A DNA stretch of 64,000 nt, from assembly GCA_019925105.1 (NCBI GenBank), contig JAHGAU010000010.1, positions 806,001-870,000 of the forward strand, read 5' to 3'. Shown piece after piece: positions 41,026-50,920 of this stretch. Positions within the stretch are counted from its first letter, which is position 1; each line of letters opens with the position of its first letter. The notes beneath the pieces were generated by a model. That model was not told where the DNA came from. It made no database searches and saw only the letters and a program-made list of their open reading frames with translations. Source of the DNA: Niebla homalea (taxonomy: Eukaryota > Ascomycota > Lecanoromycetes > Lecanorales > Ramalinaceae). A program made the translations under genes and the position numbers.

Positions 41026-42046
41026 TGTGCTTCGACCAGAGGGAATTGTTGCTAGAAGGAAGAGGAGGAGAAAATGCTGGTGCGGTGAAAGCCTCGGCCC
41101 ACTCGGTGCAATTGAACAACTGAACAACAACTGTCACGTCACATGCTAAAGTGGAATTAGCCAAGGTTGTGGTTCGGAGGCCTTTGGCTATCAATTTGAG
41201 CCGTGTGAGTACTGCCCTGGACGGGGAATATTAAGCGAGGTGGAGATAAGTTTAAGAACGCTGAGTAACTAGGTACATGCTGTGAAGCCTCTTATGGAGG
41301 CAGTGCCAAGCCGCGCTAGTGGCTAGTGCCGCGCTGGGCCCAATTGGAAGTCATGGTGTTGCTGCCAGAGCTGGAACCATGACATAGGATTAGCTGCATA
41401 AAAGAAGGTGTCAAAGGATATGCAGTGTCAAGGGGATGCAGGCCTGCTATGCCAAAGGGATGCATAGATGCAGGGTACGCTCGTAACACGTAGTAATATA
41501 GGGCGGTGAATAACTAGCAAGGATAATAACACGATAAAGGAATTGATTTGATCCTATGACTATGACGAATATCTATGACTATGACAAATATCTATGGGGA
41601 TATACATTATGTAGATAGGCATTTGCCCATGAGATGACTATGACAATACCATGATAAGTGTATGTACTCTATGGGTAGGCGTTATATCCATGGGGATGAA
41701 GGGTCCACCAATGTGACGCAACATATGCGGATCAAGAGGGTGAGACGGGACAGCCCAGACGATATCGACGGATATACGGATCCGCTCAGTATATTGCAGC
41801 GCTCAAGGAGCGGCTCACCCCGGCGGAGAATTTTCACACCCTTGCCGAGCTGAGACCCGCTTAGGATGTAGGCCTGCACTTACACTACTACCTTATCGTG
41901 CTATGTCCGAGCCAGAAAATCCGAAATAGAAAACATGAGCCGGTATCGTACGCGTGATGAATACATGAATACCTGTCCGTCACATTGACTCGACAACACT
42001 GACCTAACCCCCCCCCCCGCAGCCCAAGCAACGGTACGTTCAGTCT
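41026..42046. promoter_or_regulatory. Divergent promoter region, SnoaL-like / SDR genes
   Basis: A 1.0-kb region upstream of both genes. It includes tandem copies of an ATCTATGACTATGAC(A/G)AAT unit (about 41550-41600, with a related copy near 41637), a partly palindromic CCGCGCTAGTGGCTAGTGCCGCG around 41312, and a run of C just before the SDR start (42009-42018). No regulator is encoded nearby and the sites are unassigned. Confidence 0.5.
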
Positions 42047-43352
42047 ATGCTTCGAGTCGCTCTCCTATGTGTGCCTTCCCGTCTTGCTACCACTCTAGGC
42101 ACCTCATCACCAGCACTGAGACTGCTGTCTACCTTGCCCAATATGCAGGCCGTTGAGAGAAACCAGCATGACATCTACCCATTCATATCCCCTCACGCTC
42201 ACCTTAAAAATGCCGCCGAAGGTAAAACAATCCTGATCACCGGCGGTAGCAAAGGCATCGGAAAGGTTACACCCACCTCAATGATCCATCTCCTCATCCT
42301 TGCCTCCGCTGACACTGACTTCTCCTCAACCACAGGCCACTGCCGTCCAGTTCGCCCTTGCCGGTGCCGACGAAGTCATCATCTCGGCCCGTGGTCTTCC
42401 TTCTCTCGAGGACGCCAGAACAAGCGTGCGGGCTGCTGCACCCAATTGTGCTGTCACATCTGTCGAAGCAGATGTCACCGACCCGGCTTCAGTGCAGCGC
42501 CTTTTCGACAACCTCTCTCGAACGCCTGACGTTCTGGTCAACAATGCTGGCGTATCCTTGTCACAAGAAAGCATCGTCAACAGCGATATCGAGAAGTGGT
42601 GGGCTGATTGGGTGAGAATAGAGCCTCATGATCGTTTTGAGGTAGACTGAGAACTGCTGATCAATGCCAATTCTAGGAAATTAACGTAAAAGGCCTCTAT
42701 CTCTGCACCCGCGCCTACTTACGCGCTTTGGCCGGCAAGCCTGGCCTAATCCTCAATATCTCCTCGAGCGTGTCAGACATGGTCTCCCCGAATCTGAGCT
42801 CGTACGCGACCACAAAAATGGCGGTGAATAGGTCAGTCCAACACCCTTGCATCAGACCTTATCTCCATCGTCTGATACCAGAAACCTGCAGATTCACGGA
42901 AGCAACTCATCTTGGTGAGACACCATCTCTATGAACCCAAAACAGCAAGCAACTTTGAAATCGCAACTAAGACGAGCAGAGAGTGCCAAGCATGGTGTTC
43001 GCTGCATTGCATTCCACCCGGGTGGTATCGCAGAGACGGGAATGGGCCAGACGGCGCCCCCACAGTTTCGCTCGCGCCTTTATGACACAGGTTGGATGAT
43101 CCTATCTGATTTACTTTTGCACCAGTCACTGATCACCACGCTCGTAATACAGTGGAACTCGCTGGCGGCACAGCCCTCTATCTCTCCACGGAACCTGCAT
43201 CCTTCCTGTCCGGCAGATTTGTCTTTTCGAACTGGGACATGGAGCAGGTCGAGAAGCTCAGGGGCGAAATCGAGAGCAAGGACTTGTTGAAATCGCGTAT
43301 CGGCTTTGGGGACAAGTTAAGCATGGCTGTGGTCCCTCCCAGGGGGGCGTGA
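42047..43352 (+). CDS. Short-chain dehydrogenase/reductase (classical SDR)
   Basis: An NAD(P)-dependent oxidoreductase likely to oxidise a hydroxyl or reduce a ketone on the cluster intermediate. Six exons: 42047-42265, 42336-42611, 42677-42831, 42892-42914 (23 nt), 42977-43090, 43153-43352 (987 nt, 328 aa). Rossmann motif TGGSKGIG (65-72), NNAG (142-145), catalytic Ser region NISSS (192-196), YATTK with Tyr208 and Lys212, then FHPGGIAETGM. The first 32 residues precede the domain and look like a basic presequence; a second Met at 42143 is the alternative start. Intron 4 uses an acceptor at GACGAG, chosen because the upstream CAG acceptor gives the wrong frame. Substrate is unknown. Confidence 0.92.
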
Positions 43353-43570
43353 TGTCTTAAAAGAGCTCAGCACACTGCCAACCCCACACGAGGAACAAGT
43401 CAAGGCTTTCTGGCTGAGCTTTAATTACGAAAATTGCTCAAAATTAAATAACTATAGCCGAAGAAGAAAGATCTTATTTGGTTTAAGCATCTAGTAATTA
43501 ACAGGATACGATTCGATAAGAATCACCAATTGCGGCATGGTTTAGTGATTTACCCCGACTGGATATCTTC

Positions 43571-45664
43571 TTAGACGCCGTCATTCATTTCCCCCTCCCT
43601 CACTTCCCTCGCTGAGAACGAAATGTGCAAATCCCCCGGCGCTAGCGTGAAATGCTCTTGGCTATCCTCCTCAATCCCGCGCCCCGTCTCCCCTGGTGCA
43701 AAGGTAAAATCGTAGGTCAGCAACAGCTTCGCGATTAGTGTCCGGATACTCAGCAACGCGAGCGGGCGCCCAATGCAACCGTATGAGCCTGTCACGTATG
43801 ATCTGTGTTAGCTTCTGCATCCGATCGACATTGGGGAGCCAGCAGTAGACGGCTGAAATGGTAGGGTCTAGAAGCCAGATTGTATGCAAACTTACCGGTT
43901 GAAAAGGGCGCGAAGGCGGAGCGCTCTTTGACTAGTTCTGGGTTTGAATACCACCGCTGTGGAATGAAGGATTCGGCGTTTTCGTAGACCTTGTTGGCTG
44001 CGCGCGAGATTTTTGATTAGCGCTCTGTGCCCTTGTGTTCAATTCAAATAAATTGTGATTGGCCAGCCTCTTACGCGCAAGGAGGGGGGGGAAGGGTTGA
44101 ACTGGTGTCTCGGGGAAGCTCACATCTGCCGAGTACATACTGCGGAGACCATACCGTGGTGCTGCCTGGGATGAATACACCTCCGATGGTCAAACCTTCA
44201 GGCGGCGTCAGACGTTGTAGCACAGTGGGCACTGGGGGATGGAGGCGGAGGGTCTCGTAGATGACGCCATTGAGATGTTCGAGGTTTTGTAGTTGCAGGT
44301 GTTGGATTTTGCTCGGGCATATGGAGGGATCGATGGAGGCGAGCTCTTTGCGGAGCTTGGAGATGTGCGATGGGTGGAGAGCGAGTTCATAGATGATATG
44401 TGTCAGTGTGGTGGCAGTAGTATCACTGCACGAGGATAAAACTACTTAGTAAGTGCATTTGGTTCAACGCAGGGAGAGCGATGGGCAATTAGATTCAAGG
44501 ATTAAACCAACCTCCCGGCCACGACAATAAGCTGCGCATCGCCCTCGAGCATCCTCAATTCTGCACCATTTGGTTTTTTCCCGTCGTAAGGCTTCAACAG
44601 TGCGGATATGATGTCAGGAGTGGACGTTCCTCTCTGCCCGAAAGTTAATCAGAAGTATATACGTCTGCGGACCTTGCTGTACTTGCGGTGATTCTTTCGT
44701 CCACTTTTTGGGTACAGTAGTGTATGAATTGCCACCAATCGTCCGCGAGTCGAGGCACTGCGACCATCATTCTGAAGAACCACACAGGAAAATGATAGCC
44801 CAGAGGACCGATGCCGCTGTTCAAGAGCTTGATCACCCAATGATCCTCACTTAGCCTCAGCATGTCAAATGTCTCCCCAAATGCAAGGTCCCCCATGACA
44901 TCAAAACTGTAGAAGTTGAAGGATCTAGCAACATTTACTCGACCGCCTGCGGCTGCAATATGGGCCAGGAATTTGTCTTGGTGAATATTTACTCTTTGCT
45001 CATAGCCGTGAAGAGCCCTGTCACTGAACGCCGAACTCCAAATCCGCCGCCGTTCATCGTGTATAACCCGGCTTCGAGTTGATTGCAATGAGACCATTGG
45101 ATGCGTCAAGTCGTACCATGCGGCTTTTCGACACGGGGACCCAAGACCGTAGATTGCTTTGACCGCTTCCGGATGCACGATAGACAAGTCGTTAGATCCG
45201 ATGCGGAGGAAATCCCCGTATTTGCTGTGTAGATCGAGTACCTTCTGAAATGCATTGAGCTTTGAAAGACGGGAAGATAACCAGAAACTGGAAACTCTCG
45301 CGCCGAAAGGGCCAGGAAATCGATTCAATGGACTGAAAAGAAGGCGATATGCCAGCAGGCTGGCATATAGACCAGCAAGGAAGAAAACTATGAGTTTGGT
45401 AGTCTCCTGAAGAATATCGCTGGTTGACTGGCCACCGAGTTTGGCCAAGATAATACCGAGCGCGAGAGAGGCAGTGAATAAGGCCTGAAGATACCTCACG
45501 CTATACAGGTGATGCTCACCCCGATTGAAATAACCAAGGTGGCAGGCCACGCCCACGGCAACAGCGACACTGTACGGAAAGAAAGAGTACATGTTGTCTA
45601 TAATTGATGTGCAAGGGGACGTCAATGACAGAGGGTAAGGGGAGAAGAGCTGTGTACTCGCCAT
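43571..45664 (-). CDS. Cytochrome P450 monooxygenase B
   Basis: A haem-thiolate monooxygenase with a long membrane-spanning N-terminus (three hydrophobic segments within about the first 115 residues, including YSVAVAVGVACHLGYF). This type is seen in fungal metabolite P450s related to tryprostatin B 6-hydroxylase. Exons: 44683-45664, 44512-44629, 44124-44425, 43896-43997, 43571-43788 (1722 nt, 573 aa). I-helix AGSDTT (365-370), ExxR as ETLR (424-427), haem loop FSTGSYGCIGR with Cys506. The intron 44630-44682 was set with a GTACAG donor and an acceptor after CAGAGAG; alternatives there give introns under 40 bp. A second Met at residue 25 is an alternative start. It differs clearly from P450-A and -C, so it probably catalyses a distinct oxidation. 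Confidence 0.94.
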
Positions 45665-46328
45665 CTCGACAGCACATTCACGTCCATGATGGTATCGTTA
45701 CGTGTATCTAAACCTCTACTGAAGATTTCACAGGGAATCGTATCGAAACAACACACGGAAGCACAATTTTTCCCTTTCACTTGTGATCCTCATCCACATG
45801 GACTCTTGTTCGTTGTCGGACGTGCATGAGACGCCAGATCATGAGCGGGCTTATCGCAGCCAGCTGCATGCCGGCGTGCAAGAGTGTGGTGCCCGGATGG
45901 CTTGCGAGAGATAAGACTAGAGTGGTGATATTCTCCGATGTCACGTCAAACCCACACCGGAGAGCAGAGCATTGCAGCGGTTCCAGCTGAGTCGTCGAAT
46001 CGAAGGCCATATCAAGGCACACCAAGAGTGTGCTGATCCTACATTGTACAGCCTGAGAAATAGTAATGTCGGGGGATCGCTTGATCAGCATGCATATTGA
46101 TTAAATGGTGTGGGGGTCTAGCCCTGACAACCTGCCTCTTGTGTCTCCAACTGAGAAGGAGTATGCGGCAGCCTCGAGCGTGGAGCCGATTGGTCAGCCT
46201 GGTCTACGCCGTAACCCTCACTCTATCTGCGAAGAAACAAAGAGATTCGCCGCAGACTCGCCTTTCTTGATTTCTTTCTTCCTCCTCTTCTTTCAGTCTT
46301 GCCGCTGTAGGCGTATTAAACAGCCAAT
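45665..46328. promoter_or_regulatory. Divergent promoter region, P450-B / P450-C
   Basis: A 664-bp region between two divergently transcribed P450 genes. A pyrimidine-rich stretch (46258-46302, CTTTCTTCCTCCTC) lies just upstream of the P450-C start, typical of fungal core promoters. A 104-codon minus-strand frame (45777-46091) lacks any feature and is rejected. Confidence 0.5.
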
Positions 46329-48128
46329 ATGGCTCGGATGGATCACCTTCAAACGAACATGTCGTCCTCGGAGACGTATGCTAGATCTCTGGGCATGTCG
46401 TCTTTCACCCAGGTCGCTCTCCTTACCGTTCTTACTTGTGTCTTGGTCAGCATCATATTTGAAAACACGAGCAATCTCTTAGATGCCCCGCGTGTAGGGT
46501 TCCGTGCAGCGTATGAGCCCAGGTGGCTGGTGGGATTACGCTTTTCCCTAGGCGCTTCGTCAATGATAGATGAAGGCTATCGCAAGGTGACCTACAGAAC
46601 GTCAATTGTAATTACTCGAAAGCCTACTGATGACGAAAAAGTTTAAAGGTTCCTGGTTCCAGCTTGCGCGCAACGACCGCGACATTCTTGTCCTCTCCAA
46701 CAAATATATTGATGAGCTACGAGGGCTACCAAATTCAAAATTAAGCGCCATTCAGGCGCTCATTTCTGTCAGTCATTGGAGCGGATGCTCAGTATAATTC
46801 GAATGTTAAGACTCGATGTTGCTGACATGAAGGTAGAACTTGGGCGGGAAATACTCCCAATCGGATCTGTTACTTGAAAGCGACTTGCATGTCAAAGTCT
46901 TGCAGACGAAGGTAACACCAAACCTTGCGGTCTTCACCAAAGACATGAAAAATCAAATCGAAGTTGCTCTCTCGCGTGCTCCAGAATGCAACGGTATGGT
47001 TACCTCTAAAGTCTCTAGATATTATTACAAGTAATTACTCACGATAAGGTGCTAGATTGGACGCCAATCAAGATTCAAGAATTGTTGCTTGCTATGGTTG
47101 CGCGGCTTTCAGCGACAGTCTTTGTTGGTGAGCCCGCTTGTCATGACGAAGCGTGGTTGGAGGCATCGACCAAATACGCAGAGCAGGCCACCATTACTGT
47201 ATTCATCCTGAAAACCATGCCCGTATTCTTACGACCTATCGTCAGTCTCGTCCTCCCCTCGTACTGGGCTGCCTCCACCTGGGTGCGTAAGGGAGTTGAA
47301 ATTCTTTCCCCAATCATACAAGCGAGACGTGTGGCAGAAGAAACAGATTCGGACTTCCAACGGCCAAAAGATTTTTTGCAGGGGATGATTGACACTGCGG
47401 ATGATCACGATGGTCATCCTGAGAAACTTGCCCGTCGGGCTCTGATCATGGGCTTGGCTTCAATCCATCTTACCACGCTGGCTGCGGCCCATGTCATCTA
47501 CGATCTATGCGCTAGGCCAGAACACATTGAGCCTCTACGAGAGGAGCTTGTCCAAGCTCTCAAGTTAGACGGAGGCTGGGATAAGCCGACAACAGCAAGA
47601 CTTGCCAAAATGGACAGTTTTCTGAAGGAGTCTCAGAGACTTAGTCCACCAAGCCTTCGTATGAGCACTGCCCCTTGCTTGTGAATCTTGGGCATGGCTG
47701 ATAGTTCTTAAGTATCATTCCATCGCATTGTGCAGCAAGAACCCATCACGCTCTCGGATGGCAAAGTCATTCCTGCAGGCACCCAAATTTGTACTACGTC
47801 CTATGCTGTCTCCAGGGATCCGAACATTATCCCGCAACAAGAGTTTGACGGCTTCCGCTACTACAAACTCCGCCAACAGCCCGGTGAGAGCCAGCGGTAC
47901 CAGTTTTCCTCCACAGACAAGAGCCATCTCCACTTTGGGGCTGGTTTCAATGCCTGTCCGGGTCGCTGGTTGGCCGGGAATCAGTTAAAGATGATAGTAG
48001 GTGAGCTGCTGTTGAACTATGATATCAAGTTCCTTGATGGGCAGGGTCGCCCAGCGAACACCAATGTCGACGAATTCATTTTCACAGACCCTAACACTCA
48101 GGTGATGAGGAAGAAAAGAAGGCTGTAG
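46329..48128 (+). CDS. Cytochrome P450 monooxygenase C
   Basis: An ER-anchored haem-thiolate monooxygenase of the same broad type as P450-A. Exons: 46329-46586, 46642-46767, 46837-46993, 47056-47658, 47713-48128 (1560 nt, 519 aa). One hydrophobic anchor (about residues 24-44, FTQVALLTVLTCVLVSIIF). ExxR as ESQR (372-375), haem loop FGAGFNACPGR with Cys463. The segment after the last intron, LLSFHRIV...ITLSDGKVIPAG, follows the kaurene-oxidase-like P450 pattern. All introns are 54-69 bp with GT-AG ends. The paralogy with P450-A suggests gene duplication within the cluster and sequential oxidations of one scaffold. The product of this step cannot be told from sequence. Confidence 0.94.
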
Positions 48129-49270
48129 ATGTACCTCAGCGTCATTTTCTTAGCTCGCCTTCAGAAAAGCAAGGTCTGCCCAGATCAGTAAACGCGTAAC
48201 GCGCATACATTATGTCAAGGACAATATGAAATCTTACATAACGTAAGTAGATTAAGTGATAGGTCGACGAGAATGACTGGGCTCCGAAAGCGCTGAATAA
48301 ACATGTCGTTGGCGTACAGCGTTGTCCGCTCGGAGCAGTCACCCACTCATCTATCTCGCGCGCACACCATCGGAGAAAAAGCGGAGAGATTCCCTCTCCC
48401 GAAAATGGAAGAATGGTCCAAAAAGTCGCCGAAAAATAGTTCCTTACTAACAAAGCTCTCCGAACACCGTTCGGTAATGGATTCAAGCCAATGATCACCA
48501 GCTTACATGTGCTTACCCGCATTTTCGGGAGCCCAGTAATTCATTCCCACCTGACCCGCTGCAAACTGGGATTGCAAAATACCCACGCAACTTGCGTGGG
48601 GGTAAATTATGTCCTATTAAGTACGGCTAGCTGCAAGAGCAAATTGTGCCCTTAAGTCTTTCATGTTCAGCGTGCAAGAGGATATACCTATTGTGCAATT
48701 TGCATGCAACAATGAATATTGTACAATTTGCCTACCCCTACTGCAAATCCTTTTGCCCTTTGTGGAGGTTGAATCTAGCATCCCGAAGGTCTGGAGGGAC
48801 GAAATGGCCTTCTTTCTTGAGGATATCTGAACCTACCGTAGATTCTATGAGTCTGAAGCCCGATATGCTCTACTGTATATATCACAAGGGCATTGAGACC
48901 AAAGAAAGCAGTTCAGAGATGTTCCGACTCGCAGTCGTCTCGTTGAAGCAATTGTTGGTCTCAACTCGACAAGAGCTGCTTCGAGCACACCTTTTTGTCT
49001 TACCCCTCAATCCCACATTGGAGAACCCTCGATCAGGAAGTCTTCAACCGTAGTATTTACCATTATAGGAAACCTTAAGCGAGTAGCTGACAGTGCGATA
49101 AGAGCCGAAGGACACATTTTCGAGGCCTGTCAGCGTGTCCGGTACTACTACTGACGCGAGTGGCTTCTCGCCAGACGGACAGCGCCGGGTTATTTCAAAA
49201 TTTGTCTTCCCAATCTTCCTATTTGTTTCAATATTTGGATCTTGAGAAAGAATTATGCGTAAGGTACAAG
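48129..49270. other. Intergenic, no supported gene
   Basis: About 1.1 kb between P450-C and the propeller gene. Frames of 126 (minus, 48142-48522) and 135 codons (plus, 48646-49053) have no recognisable domain. Short direct repeats (TTGTGCAATTTGCA at about 48692 and TTGTACAATTTGCC at about 48719) are present. It must contain the propeller gene's promoter. Confidence 0.5.
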
Positions 49271-50272
49271 ATGATACTCACAACAATGCTCAACGCTCTG
49301 CGTCTACCACTAGGCTACTTCACTGCAGTCCAAGCAGCCACAAAGGCATTGACAGTAGAAGTCCTGCATCAGTTCGCAAACGGTACCCGCGCTGAGAATC
49401 TCTGCATCCTCCGTAACGGGTCTCTCCTCGTAACTCTCCTCACCGAGCCATCCGTCTACCTCGTTGACACCACCTCTGCAAGCCCAAACACCGTGCTCGC
49501 ACTATCGATCCCCTCTCACACTAGTCTCTTAGGTATCACACATGTCTCCCGCGACACTGTCGCCATCATCGGAGGCAACATCTCTGCGGCGACACTAGAG
49601 ACCATTCCAGGTTCTTTCGCCATCTACCTGCTAGCTTTGAGCGAGGAAAGACACGCCCAGATCCGCGCCTCCTTCGCCATTCCCGGTGCAGAGTTCCTTA
49701 ATGGCATGGCCACGGCCCCGGCCTCGCGGGATTTGCTTCTGATGGCAGACTCAACCCTAGGAGTCGTCTGGCGCCTAGACATCAACACCGGCAATGCCGA
49801 GAAAGCCATCTCAGACCCACTCTTCGGAAAGATGCCGGGCAATCCAAACCCGGCCTTGAACGGACTTCGGGTCTGGGGCGAATACCTCTACTTCTCGAAT
49901 TCGAACACGGGCATTTTAGGAAGCCTGCGGATTACTCCAAGTGGAGAACGTGCAGCGGGGGCGCAGGCTCAAATCCTTGCCAAAGCTGCCAATGGGTCGA
50001 CCTTTGACGATTTCGAGGTCGCCCGTGACGGCACGGTATTCATTTCCGTTCCGACGGGCTTTGAGATTATCAGAGTTGCGCCGGACCGTGACGATGCGGT
50101 GTTCGTGGACGATATGAAGATTGATCACCCGTCGAGCGTGCAGTCAGTGACGTATAATACGGAACAGGTCCTGTATGTGACGACAGATGGCGCTTTGAAG
50201 GGGTTTGGAGGCGAGGGCGGGGGACAGGTCATCAAAGTCTTAAGTGAGATTGAATTGGATGGCAACTTATAG
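49271..50272 (+). CDS. SMP-30/gluconolactonase-like six-bladed beta-propeller, probably secreted
   Basis: A 333-aa single-exon protein. The start at 49271 (MILTTMLNALRLPLGYF) is preferred over an upstream in-frame Met at 49160 because it begins a hydrophobic segment like a signal peptide or anchor, directly followed by the conserved fungal motif VEVLHQFANGTRAENLC. The body carries repeated blade-like units: GSLLVTLL, VYLVDTT, LGVVWRLD, NGLRVWGEYLYFSNS, FDDFEVARDGTVFI and SVQSVTYN. Proteins of this fold occur in several fungal metabolite clusters as hydrolases or cyclisation helpers, but many relatives are uncharacterised. It is the last intact gene before the RIP-destroyed Helitron, transcribed in the same direction as P450-C. 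Cluster membership is inferred from position. Confidence 0.8.
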   Translation: MILTTMLNALRLPLGYFTAVQAATKALTVEVLHQFANGTRAENLCILRNGSLLVTLLTEPSVYLVDTTSASPNTVLALSIPSHTSLLGITHVSRDTVAIIGGNISAATLETIPGSFAIYLLALSEERHAQIRASFAIPGAEFLNGMATAPASRDLLLMADSTLGVVWRLDINTGNAEKAISDPLFGKMPGNPNPALNGLRVWGEYLYFSNSNTGILGSLRITPSGERAAGAQAQILAKAANGSTFDDFEVARDGTVFISVPTGFEIIRVAPDRDDAVFVDDMKIDHPSSVQSVTYNTEQVLYVTTDGALKGFGGEGGGQVIKVLSEIELDGNL

Positions 50273-50920
50273 ATCTGCCAGGCTAGCGTAGGTTTGGGAT
50301 TGCGAGTATGGACATTGGATTGAGTTGTGGATCCGGGTAAAAAGGTAGCCGTTTGCGGCATACTTGGACGCCGTTTTAAGCGCCTTTTGCACCAGGGTCC
50401 CTTGCCCACGCTATGCCGCCTGAACGATTGATGCGGTTTCTTACCCACTCCCTCTCCCACACTCTTAACAATTATATATAGGCTTGCGCGCTAGTTGATC
50501 GCGTCGAGTCAGAACGTTCGTTTTTGTATTATCTTCTTGATCATTTTCATCACTTTATTATAGATCGCTCGCCGAATTTTCGATGCGTAATTAAGTAAAT
50601 AAAGGGGTGAGGAGGCGAAGAGGGGATAAGAGAAAAAGAGAGGGAGAGAGAACATTGAGATCCCTAGTCGTTTCAGATACCTATAAAGATAACCCTGCTT
50701 CTCCCCTCCGTCTTTCTATTTATCTTCCTCTTTACTTAATTTACTTTCCTCTATTCATCGCTATTCTTAAGAACTTATATCCGCTCTTTTATATATAGAT
50801 AACTCTTCTTATTATTATTCGTTATAACTCATGAATATATAATAATTACTTCGTTAAGAAAATTAATTCGATCGAGATTTATTAATATTAATTAAATTAA
50901 TTCTATCTTTCTTTCTTTTT
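50273..50920. other. Spacer between the cluster and Helitron 2
   Basis: The first part (about 50336-50412) resembles the GC-rich island at 11221, suggesting a dispersed repeat. A TTATATATAGGC box near 50472 followed by a transcript-leader-like stretch could belong to an LTR or a promoter remnant. A purine-rich tract (50603-50660) follows. No protein-coding gene is supported. Confidence 0.4.

Noticed and set aside
45777..46091. A 104-codon minus-strand frame between P450-B and P450-C
   Set aside because: It lies in a divergent promoter and shows no domain or signal peptide. Likely chance.
48646..49053. A 135-codon plus-strand frame with several Cys near its start
   Set aside because: The Cys spacing does not fit a Zn2Cys6 or zinc-finger motif and the rest is featureless. 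I did not call it the missing cluster regulator.
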